Assembly: GCF_014873945.1 (NCBI RefSeq)
Contig: NZ_JADBEC010000001.1
Coordinates: 3,551,001-3,615,000 of the forward strand
Source: Rhizobium viscosum
Lineage (GTDB): Bacteria > Pseudomonadota > Alphaproteobacteria > Rhizobiales > Rhizobiaceae
Reading direction: 5' to 3'
DNA length: 64,000 nucleotides
Shown here piece after piece: positions 8,365 through 17,180 of this stretch (the first letter of the stretch is position 1; each line of letters starts with the position of its first letter). Under the pieces are notes generated by a model. The model had not been told where the DNA came from. It saw nothing but the letters and a program-made list of their open reading frames with translations, and made no database searches. The position numbers were made by a program, and so were the translations under genes.

Positions 8365-9315
8365 ATGCACAAGGTCATTTATGACACGGATCCGGGCGTC
8401 GACGACGCAATGGCGTTGCTTTTCCTGCACCGGCATCCCGAGATCGACCTGATCGGTATCACCACTGTCTTCGGCAATGCATCGATCGAGACGACGACGC
8501 GCAATGCGCTGTTCCTGAAGCAGGAATGGGATATCGCGGCCCCCGTTGCCAAGGGCGCAAGTGTCACCATCGATCCTTCGAGGCATGAGCGTCCGTGGCC
8601 GACCATGGTGCATGGCGAGAATGGCCTCGGTGACATGCCGGTGCCCGACGTGATCGATCTGCCGCTCGATCCGCGGCCGGCATATCGCTTTATCATCGAG
8701 ACCGTGCGGGCCAATCCGGGCGAGGTGACGCTGGTCGCCGTCGGCCGCATGACCAATCTGGCGCTGGCGCTGAAGGAAGATCCCGAGATTGCCAAGCTCG
8801 TGAAAGACGTCGTCATCATGGGCGGCAACTTCTATGTGCCGGGCAATGTCTCGCCGGTTGCCGAAGCCAATATTCATGGCGATCCAGAAGCTGCCGATAT
8901 CGTCCTGACCGCGCCGTGGAAGGTCGTCGTCATCGGTCTCGATGTCACCTCGATCACCACGATGAGCCGCAGCTATCTCGCTGAGATGGCCGCCAAGGGC
9001 GACAAGGCGGTCAAGCAGCTCAACACGCTTTCGCAGTCCTATATCGATTTCTATAAGCACGCCGTCGAGGACGGCATGATGGTGCATGACAGCTGCGCCA
9101 GCGTCTATGTCGTGGCGCCGGAACTGTTCGAAACGATCACGGGTGCGGTGCGCGTCGTTTGCGGCGGCATTGCCGATGGCCTGACTGTCATCAAGCAGGA
9201 CAGCCGCCGCTTCCCGCCGGGCGACTGGGATGGCCTGCCGAGCCAGGTGGTTGCGACCGGTATCGAGTCGGAGAAGGTGCTCTCCCTGATCCGCGATACG
9301 CTGCTGCGCGTCTGA
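8365..9315 (+). CDS. Inosine-uridine type nucleoside hydrolase
   Basis: This 316-residue enzyme hydrolyses the N-glycosidic bond of ribonucleosides. It carries the Ca2+-binding DTDPGVDDAMALLF motif at residues 6-19, the conserved GGN (VVIMGGNFYVPGN) and EANIHGDPEAADIV, which supplies the catalytic Asn and a further Asp region. GGAGG precedes ATG 8365; the longer open frame upstream is inside the repeat. It interrupts the cob genes without an evident pathway link and is followed by a strong hairpin terminator. Purine versus pyrimidine preference cannot be assigned. Confidence 0.93.
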   Translation: MHKVIYDTDPGVDDAMALLFLHRHPEIDLIGITTVFGNASIETTTRNALFLKQEWDIAAPVAKGASVTIDPSRHERPWPTMVHGENGLGDMPVPDVIDLPLDPRPAYRFIIETVRANPGEVTLVAVGRMTNLALALKEDPEIAKLVKDVVIMGGNFYVPGNVSPVAEANIHGDPEAADIVLTAPWKVVVIGLDVTSITTMSRSYLAEMAAKGDKAVKQLNTLSQSYIDFYKHAVEDGMMVHDSCASVYVVAPELFETITGAVRVVCGGIADGLTVIKQDSRRFPPGDWDGLPSQVVATGIESEKVLSLIRDTLLRV

Positions 9316-9325
9316 TTGCCTCAGG

Positions 9326-9362
9326 CGGGCCGGCCTTGCATGCCTGCGGCCGGCCCGTTTCC
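9326..9362 (+). terminator. Intrinsic terminator after nucleoside hydrolase
   Basis: CGGGCCGGCC at 9326-9335 pairs perfectly with GGCCGGCCCG at 9348-9357 across a 12-nt loop, followed by GTTT. It lies 10 bp after the stop codon. Confidence 0.8.
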
Positions 9363-9512
9363 ATATTCTGGAATCCAATCAAATTGTTATATGCGTTTGT
9401 TCTGAAGCTGATTCCGCTTCTTCGAAAATTGAGTCTCGGCCGTTTCGTCAACTTCCGGTGCGCTGCCACTGATGGCGTTGACCTCGTCATCTGGCGGGCC
9501 TAGATCAGCGGG

Positions 9513-10361
9513 ATGATAGATCGCGCATTCTCACATCTGCCGACGCTGGAGCCGGGCTGCGTCTGGCTTGTCGGCGCCGGTCCGGGCGACCCGGGCCTGT
9601 TCACTCTGCTTGCCGCCAAGGGGTTGGCGGAAGCCGATGTGATCGTCCATGACGCGCTGGTCAACGAGGAATGTCTGAAGCTCGCGCGCCTTGGCGCGGA
9701 GCTCGAATATGCGGGAAAACGCGGCGGCAAGCCCTCGGCCAAGCAGCGGGATATTTCTCTGAGATTGGTGGAGCTTGCGCGGGCCGGAAAGCGCGTGCTG
9801 CGGCTGAAGGGTGGCGATCCCTTCGTCTTCGGGCGCGGCGGGGAAGAGGCGCTGACGCTGGTCGAGCACAATATCCCGTTCCGCATCGTGCCGGGCATTA
9901 CAGCAGGCATCGGAGGGCTTGCTTATGCCGGCATTCCGGTCACCCATCGCGACATCAACCATGCCGTGACCTTCCTCACCGGCCATGATTCCTCCGGCGT
10001 CGTGCCTGACGCGATCAATTGGGAAGCGATCGGCAAGGGCTCGCCCGTGATCGTCATGTATATGGCGATGAAACATATTGCCCAGATCAGCGCCAATCTG
10101 ATTGCATCGGGCCGTTCGGCATCCGAGCCTGTCGCCTTCGTCTGCAATGCGGCGACCGGCGACCAGCAGGTGCTGGAAACCACGCTTGGAGAAGCGCCTG
10201 CAGCCGTTGCCGCCTCTGGACTAGAGCCGCCAGCGGTCGTCGTGGTCGGCGAGGTGGTACGGCTTCGCGCTTCGCTTGATTGGCTTGGCGCGCTCGGCGG
10301 CCGCCGCCTGCAGCCCGATCCCTTTCGTCATGCCGGCCGGCAGGGAAAGGAGACGGCATGA
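9513..10361 (+). CDS. cobA: CobA, uroporphyrinogen-III C-methyltransferase (SUMT)
   Basis: This enzyme makes precorrin-2 from uroporphyrinogen III with two S-adenosylmethionine molecules, the branch point into corrins. The 282-residue product has the SUMT signatures VGAGPGDPGLFTLLA (residues 20-34), LKGGDPFVFGRGGEE (98-112) and VVPGITAG-type IVPGITAGIG, as well as VTFLTGHD. It is the first gene of a tightly packed run cobA-cobB-cobC-cobD, each overlapping the next by 4 bp, so it probably leads an operon. No fused siroheme domain (CysG) is present. Confidence 0.96.
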   Translation: MIDRAFSHLPTLEPGCVWLVGAGPGDPGLFTLLAAKGLAEADVIVHDALVNEECLKLARLGAELEYAGKRGGKPSAKQRDISLRLVELARAGKRVLRLKGGDPFVFGRGGEEALTLVEHNIPFRIVPGITAGIGGLAYAGIPVTHRDINHAVTFLTGHDSSGVVPDAINWEAIGKGSPVIVMYMAMKHIAQISANLIASGRSASEPVAFVCNAATGDQQVLETTLGEAPAAVAASGLEPPAVVVVGEVVRLRASLDWLGALGGRRLQPDPFRHAGRQGKETA

Positions 10362-11665
10362 GCGGGTTGCTGATCGCTGCGCCATCCTCCGGCTCCGGCA
10401 AGACCACGGTGACACTCGGGCTGCTCCGGGCGCTGCGCAATCGCGGCGTGGCCGTTGCGCCCGGCAAGGCTGGTCCCGATTATATCGATCCGGCCTTCCA
10501 TGCTGCCGCGAGCGGTTCGCTCTGTCTGAATTTCGATCCCTGGGGCATGCGGCCGGAGCTGATTTCGGCCAATGCGACGCTGCATCGTTCCGGCGACCGC
10601 GTGCTGCTCATCGAGGGCATGATGGGCCTGTTCGACGGGGCGGCGGACGGGCGCGGCACGGCCGCCGATCTTGCGGCCCAGCTCGGGCTTTCCGTGGTGC
10701 TGGTCGTCGATGCCTCGCGGCTGTCGCAATCGGTGGCGCCGCTCGTCAGCGGTTTTGCCGGGTTTCGCGCCGATGTGCGCATTGCAGGCGTCATCCTCAA
10801 CAAGGTCGGCAGCGACCGGCATGAAATGATGCTGCGCCAGGCGCTGGAGAAGATCCGCATGCCCATCGTTGCCGTTATCCGCAAGGATGCGATGCTGGCT
10901 TTGCCGGAGCGGCATTTGGGGTTGGTGCAGGCGGGCGAGCATAGAGCGCTCGAGGAGTTCATCGACTATGCGGCCAATGCCGTTTCCGAAGAGTGCAATT
11001 TCGAATTTCTCATGCGCATCGCGCGGCAGGGCATGAACCGGCCGTCGGCTGCCAATATTGCCAGGCTGATGCCCTTTGGCCGGCACATTGCCGTTGCCCG
11101 CGATATCGCCTTTGCCTTCTGCTACGAGCATATGCTGCTCGGTTGGCGGCGGCGCGGCGCGGAGATTTCCTTCTTCTCACCGCTCGCCGACGAAGCTCCG
11201 TCCGACGCTGCCGATGCGATCTATCTTCCGGGTGGTTATCCCGAACTGCATGCGGGCAGGCTCGCAGCTTCGCAGAATTTTGCAGCGGGCATGAAGGCTG
11301 CGGCGGCGCGCGGCGTGCGCATCTATGGCGAATGCGGCGGCTACATGGTGCTCGGCGAGGGCCTGATCGACGGGGGAGGCGTGCGCCATGAAATGCTCGG
11401 CCTGCTGCCGGTCGTCACCAGTTATGAGACGCGCAAGCGGCATCTCGGCTATCGCCGTGTCACGCCGCTCGTCGGCGCCTTCTTCGACAAGCCGATGACG
11501 GCGCATGAATTCCACTATTCGACGATTGTCTCCGAAGGGGAGGCCGACCGGATGTTTGCCACGCAGGATGCGCTCGGCAACGATCTCGGCCTAGCCGGCT
11601 TGCGGCGCGGGCAGGTGGCCGGCTCCTACATGCATCTGATCGATCTTGCGGGAGCAGCCGCATGA
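10358..11665 (+). CDS. cobB: CobB, hydrogenobyrinic acid a,c-diamide synthase
   Basis: This 435-residue protein amidates the a and c side chains of hydrogenobyrinic acid with glutamine and ATP. The N-terminal P-loop domain reads LIAAPSSGSGKTTVTLGLLR (residues 4-23), followed by PGKAGPDYIDPAFH and LIEGMMGLFDG. The C-terminal class-I glutamine amidotransferase-like domain has AIYLPGGYPELHA and the Cys nucleophile in IYGECGGYMVLGEGL. AAGGAG precedes the ATG, which overlaps the cobA stop. Confidence 0.96.
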   Translation: MSGLLIAAPSSGSGKTTVTLGLLRALRNRGVAVAPGKAGPDYIDPAFHAAASGSLCLNFDPWGMRPELISANATLHRSGDRVLLIEGMMGLFDGAADGRGTAADLAAQLGLSVVLVVDASRLSQSVAPLVSGFAGFRADVRIAGVILNKVGSDRHEMMLRQALEKIRMPIVAVIRKDAMLALPERHLGLVQAGEHRALEEFIDYAANAVSEECNFEFLMRIARQGMNRPSAANIARLMPFGRHIAVARDIAFAFCYEHMLLGWRRRGAEISFFSPLADEAPSDAADAIYLPGGYPELHAGRLAASQNFAAGMKAAAARGVRIYGECGGYMVLGEGLIDGGGVRHEMLGLLPVVTSYETRKRHLGYRRVTPLVGAFFDKPMTAHEFHYSTIVSEGEADRMFATQDALGNDLGLAGLRRGQVAGSYMHLIDLAGAAA

Positions 11666-12663
11666 ATGCGCCGATCGTGCATGGCGGCGGCATCACCGCT
11701 GCGGCTGCGAGTTTCGGCGGCCGGCTGGAGGACTGGCTGGATCTTTCGACCGGCATCAATCCCAATCCGGTGGCGCTGCCGGAGATCCCTGTAAGGGTGT
11801 GGCACCGGCTGCCGGACCGGCATCTGGTCGAGACGGCGCGGCACGCGGCGCGGGATCATTATCGCAGCGGTACGATCCTGCCGCTGCCGGTTCCTGGCAC
11901 GCAGTCGATCATTCAGCTCCTGCCGCGGCTTGTTCAGCCAGGTAAGCGGGTGGCCATCCTGTCGCCGACCTATGGGGAATACGCTCGCGCTTTCAGCTCC
12001 GCTGATTTTGTGGTCGATGCGGTCAGCGATATCGATGACATCGGTGCGGAGCATGGGCTGGCGGTCGTCGTCAATCCGAACAATCCGGATGGCCGGATCC
12101 ATGCGGCCGACAGGCTGGAAGCGCTGCATGACCGGCTGAAGTCGGGAGGCGGCTTTCTGGTCGTCGACGAAGCCTTCGGCGATATGAGCCCGGAAACGAG
12201 CCTTGCTCCGCGTGCGGCAGGGCTTTCGAACCTGATCATCTTCCGTTCCTTCGGAAAATTCTTCGGGCTGGCGGGGCTGCGGCTGGGCTTTGCCATTGCG
12301 CGGGGCGATATTCTCGAGCGTTTCGAGGACTGGCTCGGCCCCTGGGCCGTATCCGGGCCGGCGCTTGCGATTGCCGGTTCGCTGCTGAATTCTGATGTCT
12401 CCGGGATCGCCGGCTCGATTGCCGAGCGACAGGCAGGCCTCCATGCGGTGCTTGCCGGGGCCGGCCTCGTCATTGCCGGTGGTACGCCGCTTCTTACGCT
12501 TGTTGCCGACGCCAGAGCCGGTGACATTTACACGACTCTCTGCCGCCATCATATTCTCGTCCGCCGGTTCGATTACGCGCCGGACTGGCTGCGCTTCGGC
12601 CTCGCACCGGATGCTGCTGATGATGCAAGACTTGCTGCGGCCCTTCGGAGCTTTGACCGATGA
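11662..12663 (+). CDS. cobC: CobC, PLP-dependent threonine-phosphate decarboxylase
   Basis: This class-I/II aminotransferase-fold enzyme supplies (R)-1-aminopropan-2-ol phosphate for the cobalamin nucleotide loop. In its 333 residues it has WLDLSTGINPNP near 30, VVNPNNPDGRIHAADRLEAL, LVVDEAFGDM and the PLP-lysine region FRSFGKFFGLAGLRLGFAI. It is named CobC in P. denitrificans (CobD in Salmonella). It overlaps cobB upstream and cobD downstream by 4 bp each. Confidence 0.94.
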   Translation: MNAPIVHGGGITAAAASFGGRLEDWLDLSTGINPNPVALPEIPVRVWHRLPDRHLVETARHAARDHYRSGTILPLPVPGTQSIIQLLPRLVQPGKRVAILSPTYGEYARAFSSADFVVDAVSDIDDIGAEHGLAVVVNPNNPDGRIHAADRLEALHDRLKSGGGFLVVDEAFGDMSPETSLAPRAAGLSNLIIFRSFGKFFGLAGLRLGFAIARGDILERFEDWLGPWAVSGPALAIAGSLLNSDVSGIAGSIAERQAGLHAVLAGAGLVIAGGTPLLTLVADARAGDIYTTLCRHHILVRRFDYAPDWLRFGLAPDAADDARLAAALRSFDR

Positions 12664-13640
12664 ATATCGATGAACATTTTCTCGTGCTGGTTCTGGCGCT
12701 GCTGCTCGACCGCATCATCGGCGATCCGCAATGGCTGTGGACGCGCGTGCCGCATCCGGTCGCCATCTTCGGCCGGGCGATCGGCTATTTCGACCAGCAT
12801 TTCAACCGAGAGAGCTTAAGCAAAGCGCAGCGCCGGCAGAATGGCGTGGTGGCGATCCTCGTGCTCTCGGCACTCGCCATCGTCACCGGCCTGGTGCTGC
12901 ACTGGTTCTTCATGCTCTTCGGCCCCGTCGGTATCCTGCTCGAAGTCTTCTGCGTGGCGATTTTTCTGGCGCAGAAGAGCCTGTCGGATCATGTCGCGGC
13001 GGTCGCAGCGGCGCTGAAGAGCGAAGGCCTTGTCGGCGGACGCAAGGCGGTGTCGCGCATCGTCGGGCGCGATCCGGAAACGCTGGATGAGCCCGGTGTC
13101 TGCCGTGCGGCGATCGAGAGCCTCGCCGAGAATTTTTCCGATGGCGTGGTGGCGCCGGCCCTCTGGTTTGCGATCTTCGGCCTGCCGGGCCTGTTCTTCT
13201 ACAAGATGCTGAATACGGCGGATTCGATGATCGGCCATCGCTCGGAGAAATATGTCGATTTCGGCTGGGCTTCTGCCCGGCTCGACGATATCGCCAACTG
13301 GCCGGCCGCGCGTCTCTCCATCCTGCTGATCGCCGTCGGTGCCGGCATCCGGCGCGACACGACCGCCTTCCGTGATGCGTTCAAGGTCGGTATCCGCGAC
13401 GGCAAGCTGCACCGCTCGCCGAATTCCGGCCGCCCGGAAGCGGCCATGGCCGGCGCGCTCGATCTCCAGCTTGCCGGCCCGCGCGTCTATTCGGGTGTGG
13501 TGGTGCGTGAGCCTATGATCAACGGCACGGGCCGCGACGTGGCGACGGCGGGCGACGTCGAGGACGGGATTTCGGTCTTTCAGGCGAGCTGCATGGCGCT
13601 GACGCTGCTTACCTTCGTCGCCTTCGTCTGCCTGCTTTAG
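12660..13640 (+). CDS. cobD: CobD (CbiB-type) adenosylcobinamide-phosphate synthase
   Basis: This inner-membrane enzyme attaches aminopropanol (phosphate) to adenosylcobyric acid. The 326-residue product has a family-typical N-terminus (LLLDRIIGDPQWLWTRVPHP), VGRDPETLDEPGVCRAAIES, NFSDGVVAPALWFAIFGLPG, and the conserved NTADSMIGHRSEKYVDFGWA. Three to four hydrophobic segments are visible. It ends the cobABCD run, tail to tail with the MFS gene with a 4-bp overlap. Confidence 0.95.
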   Translation: MNIDEHFLVLVLALLLDRIIGDPQWLWTRVPHPVAIFGRAIGYFDQHFNRESLSKAQRRQNGVVAILVLSALAIVTGLVLHWFFMLFGPVGILLEVFCVAIFLAQKSLSDHVAAVAAALKSEGLVGGRKAVSRIVGRDPETLDEPGVCRAAIESLAENFSDGVVAPALWFAIFGLPGLFFYKMLNTADSMIGHRSEKYVDFGWASARLDDIANWPAARLSILLIAVGAGIRRDTTAFRDAFKVGIRDGKLHRSPNSGRPEAAMAGALDLQLAGPRVYSGVVVREPMINGTGRDVATAGDVEDGISVFQASCMALTLLTFVAFVCLL

Positions 13641-14839
13641 CGTCGCCGATTCTCCGCCATCAAAAGTAACGCCAAGACACAACCCAGCAGGCCAAGCGAT
13701 AGCGGCAGGCCCTGATGGCCGATCAACTGCATCGCCACGCCCGTCGCGGGCGAGCCTGCGATGCCGCCGAGGCCCCAGACGAGGGCGAAGGCGGCGTTGC
13801 CGGCGATCAGAGACTGGCCGGTGAAGCGTTCGCCGAGCTGGATCAGCGACAGGGTGTAGATGCCGAATGAGACGCCGCCCCAGGCGAAAAACAGCGGCCA
13901 GATGAGCCACGTATCGAAGAGCAGCGGCAGGAGCAGGCAGCCGGCGAGCGAGGCGAACACGCAGAAGAGCAGGGTAGGGTGCGAGCCGAATTGTTCGGCG
14001 AGGCGGCCGAGGACGATCTGCAGCACGGCATTGCCTGCGATGAAGCAGGTGATCAGCGCGGCGATGCGCGGTTCGGGGCTACCGAGGGCGGCCCCATAGA
14101 CGGCAAAGAGGGCAAGCAGGATCTGTTCGAAACCGGCGGCGACGAAGACGGCGGCGAGCAGGAGCGGTGCCAGCGTGAAGAAGCCGCCGACAGATATGGT
14201 TTCGCCCTCCTGCGGCATGTCGGGCAGTCGTCTTGCGACGGCAAGCACGATCAGGCCGCAGACGAGGAAGGCGAAAATGCCGATCAGGAAGGGTGGCCAG
14301 CCCTCCGTTCCGACAAGGCCGAGAGATAGCGGGCCGATGGCGAAGCCGCCTGATACGACGGACGAGTAGAGGCCCATGATGCGGCCACGGCGCGCGGCGG
14401 GCGTGATGGCGAGCAGCCAGGTTTCGCTGATCACGTAGAGCGGATTGGCGAAGACGCCGAGCAGGAAGCGCAGCGGCATCCAGGCCCAAAGATCCTGCGT
14501 CCAGGCAATGGCGATCAGGCTGAGTGCTGCAAGGATAGAACAGAGGATGGCAAGCCGCCCGGCGCCCACGCGATGTGACAGGGCAGGAATGAAGGGTGCG
14601 GAGAAAATGAAGCCTGTTGGCGTCATGGCGGCCGAGAGGCCGATCATGCCTGATGATGTTCCCTGCCGCTCCAGAATGAAGCTCAGAAGCGGATAGGTCA
14701 GGCCCTGCGCCATGGCGAAGATCGTGACGGTGGCGATGATGCCTGCCATCGCGGCCCACGGAATGCGATCTTCGCTTGACGATATCGGGCTGCGCGGGTC
14801 GATCGTTGCGGCTGGAGGAAACTGAGTGTTGTCTGTCAT
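13637..14839 (-). CDS. Major facilitator superfamily transporter
   Basis: This 400-residue protein has about twelve hydrophobic helices. The first pair is followed by IGLSAAMTPTGFIFSAPFIP, and helix four/five carries LRFLLGVFANPLYVISETWL and RGRIMGLYSSVVSGGFAIGP, as in YfkF/YcaD-type drug or metabolite exporters. No substrate can be assigned. It is convergent with cobD and lies 12 bp downstream of the DUF1127 gene on the same strand; those two may share a transcript. Confidence 0.88.
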   Translation of the reverse strand: MTDNTQFPPAATIDPRSPISSSEDRIPWAAMAGIIATVTIFAMAQGLTYPLLSFILERQGTSSGMIGLSAAMTPTGFIFSAPFIPALSHRVGAGRLAILCSILAALSLIAIAWTQDLWAWMPLRFLLGVFANPLYVISETWLLAITPAARRGRIMGLYSSVVSGGFAIGPLSLGLVGTEGWPPFLIGIFAFLVCGLIVLAVARRLPDMPQEGETISVGGFFTLAPLLLAAVFVAAGFEQILLALFAVYGAALGSPEPRIAALITCFIAGNAVLQIVLGRLAEQFGSHPTLLFCVFASLAGCLLLPLLFDTWLIWPLFFAWGGVSFGIYTLSLIQLGERFTGQSLIAGNAAFALVWGLGGIAGSPATGVAMQLIGHQGLPLSLGLLGCVLALLLMAENRRR

Positions 14840-14851
14840 CGGAGATTCGCC

Positions 14852-15076
14852 TCACACGCGCCAGAAAAAGCCGGTGGTCTCGGAGCCTGCCTGTTGGTCC
14901 GTCAAGCCGATATCGTCAATCAGTACGGGGCTGATTTTGGACCGTTGCTTCCGTTCGCGGCGGATGCGGATGCGCCAGAACCAGCGCGCGATCGCGCTTC
15001 GCAGGATGATCAGACTGTTGTGCCGGCGCGCCGACTTGCGATGCGGGGCGGATGCAAGGGTGCAGCAATCGCTCAT
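14852..15076 (-). CDS. Small DUF1127 protein
   Basis: This 74-residue basic protein ends with the DUF1127 signature LIDDIGLTDQQAGSETTGFFWR preceded by an Arg-rich segment (RIRIRRERKQRSKI). Such small proteins are abundant in rhizobia and have been tied to RNA binding and to phosphate or arginine-related regulation in Agrobacterium. The start ATG 15076 has GGAG 8 bp upstream; the open frame continues to 15202 without a better site. The role here is unknown; the neighbouring agmatinase-family gene is divergent. Confidence 0.78.
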   Translation of the reverse strand: MSDCCTLASAPHRKSARRHNSLIILRSAIARWFWRIRIRRERKQRSKISPVLIDDIGLTDQQAGSETTGFFWRV

Positions 15077-15263
15077 GATGAGCTCCATGGGGTTTGAAGG
15101 TCCGGAAACTTGGATTTCGCATCGGGCCTTCGATTTCAAAGGATGCTGGAGTCTGGAGGATGCCGCGCGGGGCGTAATTAAGCGCTTCCAAAAAGTTCGC
15201 AAAAACTTCCAAAGGGACTAAACAGGGCAAAACAGGATTCCGCCTTATCAGGACAACAAGGAC

Positions 15264-16175
15264 ATGACCGCCTCATCTTCCTTTCTCGGCCTTCCAGATC
15301 GCCTGGCCGATGGGCGTTTGCCCCGTGCGGTGATCTTCGCAGCCGCGCACGGCAGTACCTATCCCGGCAAGGACAGCAGCGGTTATGCGCTGGCCGCCGG
15401 TGCCATCCGCACTGCGAGCTGGGAGGATGCCGGTCTCATCGAGCATTGGGATTTCGATCTCGGCGGCCCGCTGTTTTCCGGCAGGCCGATCTCCTGCGTC
15501 GATGTCGGCGACATCAAGACCACCATGCATGACAATGCCGGTAACCGCGCCCGGATCGAGGCGAAGACGCGCGAAATCCTGGCGCTATCGGCTGTACCGA
15601 TCCTGCTCGGGGGCGATTGTTCCGTGACCTTTCCCTTCCTCGCCGGCTTCGCGGATCAAGGGCCGGTCTGGGTCCTGCAGATCGATGCCCATATCGACTG
15701 GCGCGACGAGGTGCATGGCGAGCGCTACGGCTATTCAAGTCCGATGCGCCGGGCGAGCGAGATGCCGCATGTCGCCGGTATGGTGCAAGTCGGCCTGCGC
15801 AGCGTCGGCAGCGCGCGCATCACCGAGGTGGAAGCGGCGCAACGCTATGGCAGCCGCTTTGTCACAGCCCGCGAGATCCACACCGTGGGTATCGAAGCCG
15901 CTCTCCGGCATATTCCCGAGGGAGCGCAGGTCGTCGTCACTCTCGATTGCGACAGCATCGATCCCGGTATCATGCCCGGCGTGGCGGCGCGTACCCCTGG
16001 TGGCCTTACCTACACGCAGGTGATCGACTTGATTGCCGGCCTCGGCAGGCGGGCGAGAATCGCCGGGTTCGATCTGGTCGAATTTTATCCACCTGCTGAT
16101 ATCGACGGCCTGTCGGCGCTGACCGCGTCACGCGTGCTCGTCAATGCAGTCGGCGCCATCGTCAGGCAGGATTGA
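15264..16175 (+). CDS. Agmatinase/arginase family ureohydrolase
   Basis: This 303-residue enzyme of the binuclear manganese ureohydrolase superfamily has PILLGGDCSVTFPFLAG (first metal Asp), VLQIDAHIDWRDEVHG (DAHxD), VTLDCDSIDPGIMPG (DxDxxDP) and a C-terminal GFDLVEFYPPAD. The N-terminal half and the DSIDPG box fit agmatinase (agmatine to putrescine plus urea) better than arginase, but guanidinobutyrase or proclavaminate amidinohydrolase-type activity is possible. It has its own intergenic region upstream (15077-15263). Confidence 0.9.
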   Translation: MTASSSFLGLPDRLADGRLPRAVIFAAAHGSTYPGKDSSGYALAAGAIRTASWEDAGLIEHWDFDLGGPLFSGRPISCVDVGDIKTTMHDNAGNRARIEAKTREILALSAVPILLGGDCSVTFPFLAGFADQGPVWVLQIDAHIDWRDEVHGERYGYSSPMRRASEMPHVAGMVQVGLRSVGSARITEVEAAQRYGSRFVTAREIHTVGIEAALRHIPEGAQVVVTLDCDSIDPGIMPGVAARTPGGLTYTQVIDLIAGLGRRARIAGFDLVEFYPPADIDGLSALTASRVLVNAVGAIVRQD

Positions 16176-16428
16176 AACGCTGCTTGCTCTGGCAGCAAGA
16201 AGCGTATGGTGCCTGTGCGTTTTCGATTCTAGGCGACTTTGCCCAGACGTGGCTCCGTCCCAGCCAGCAGCCGCCTGATATTGGCGCGATGGCGTATAAT
16301 CACGTAGAGGCCGCCCGATATTACCAGCAGCCGATAGGGCAACGGTTGCTCTAGGGTCGAAACCCAATCAAACTATTGATAAAATGATCTGTGTATGATT
16401 CACTTCGGTAATAACAGGAGTTTGGATC

Positions 16429-16851
16429 ATGGCAGGAGAATTCTGGCTTGATGACCGACAGTGGGCGGTGATCGCTCCTCTGCTTCCGACGAACCAACCC
16501 GGCGCTCATCGAACTGATGACCGCCGGGTGATCAGCGGGATCATCCACGTGCTGCGATCCGGCTGCCGGTGGCAGGATTGTCCAGCTTGCTACGGGCCTT
16601 CGACAACCATCTACAATCGCTTCCATCGCTGGTCTGCCAAAGGAATATGGCGGCGGCTGTTTGAAGCCCTGGTGCAAACGACCGATCAGGACATTCACAT
16701 GATCGACAGCACCACCGCAAAAGCGCACCGATCAGCAGCCGGCGGAAAAGGGGGGCGGATGCCGAAGCAATCGGTCGCTCGCGAGGCGGCAGATCGACAA
16801 AAATCCATGCTGTTGTCGATGGTTGCGGCCGTCCAATCGCGCTGCGAATAA
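16429..16851 (+). CDS. IS427-type transposase, frame A (N-terminal part)
   Basis: This 140-residue product starts MAGEFWLDDRQWAVIAPLLP with GGAG upstream. It carries the DUF4096-like N-terminal domain (ISGIIHVLRSGCRWQDCPAC) and the first catalytic Asp in HMIDSTTAKAHRSAAGGKGG. After the run GGAAAAGGGGGG at 16744-16755 the zero frame loses family similarity and stops at 16851, while the -1 frame continues the transposase. A -1 frameshift or slippage at this run would make the full protein. Confidence 0.88.
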   Translation: MAGEFWLDDRQWAVIAPLLPTNQPGAHRTDDRRVISGIIHVLRSGCRWQDCPACYGPSTTIYNRFHRWSAKGIWRRLFEALVQTTDQDIHMIDSTTAKAHRSAAGGKGGRMPKQSVAREAADRQKSMLLSMVAAVQSRCE

Positions 16852-17180
16852 CGCCTGGACAGCGCGGCGACGCCCCCGTTGCCATTCCACTGATCGACCC
16901 CTTGCCGCCAAGCCGCATCTGCGCTGCCGATACCGCTTACGACAGCAACGCGTTGCGCGATTTCCTCACTGCACGCGGCACCGAGCCTGTCATTCCCAAC
17001 AATCCAACCCGAAAGCAGATCAAACCGTTCGACCCCATCGCTTACCGCCGCAGAAATATCATCGAACGTGCTTTCTGCCGCCTCAAGGACTGGAGGCGTG
17101 TCGCAACACGATATGACAAGCTCATGCTCAACTTCGCCGCAACTTGCTACATCGCCGCCATCATCATTTGGTGGACTTGA
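16755..17180 (+). CDS. IS427-type transposase, frame B (C-terminal part, reached by -1 frameshift)
   Basis: In the frame one base back from frame A the sequence reads AIGRSRGGRSTKIHAVVDG, then GRPIALRITPGQRGDAPVAI, the standard DDE core. The second catalytic Asp follows in AADTAYDSNALRDFL, and the Glu in YRRRNIIERAFCRLKDWRRV. It ends at a TGA at 17178-17180, 13 bp from the right end. No separate start is needed; an ATG at 16902 is internal. The reverse strand of this stretch supplies the 15 codons added to truncated PlsY. Confidence 0.85.
   Translation, partial: ADAEAIGRSRGGRSTKIHAVVDGCGRPIALRITPGQRGDAPVAIPLIDPLPPSRICAADTAYDSNALRDFLTARGTEPVIPNNPTRKQIKPFDPIAYRRRNIIERAFCRLKDWRRVATRYDKLMLNFAATCYIAAIIIWWT

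Noticed and set aside
9363..9512. Possible cobalamin riboswitch before cobA
   Set aside because: A GCCACTG string is present near 9467, but the B12-box core (GAGACCTGCC-like) and the larger fold are not visible, and the region is short.
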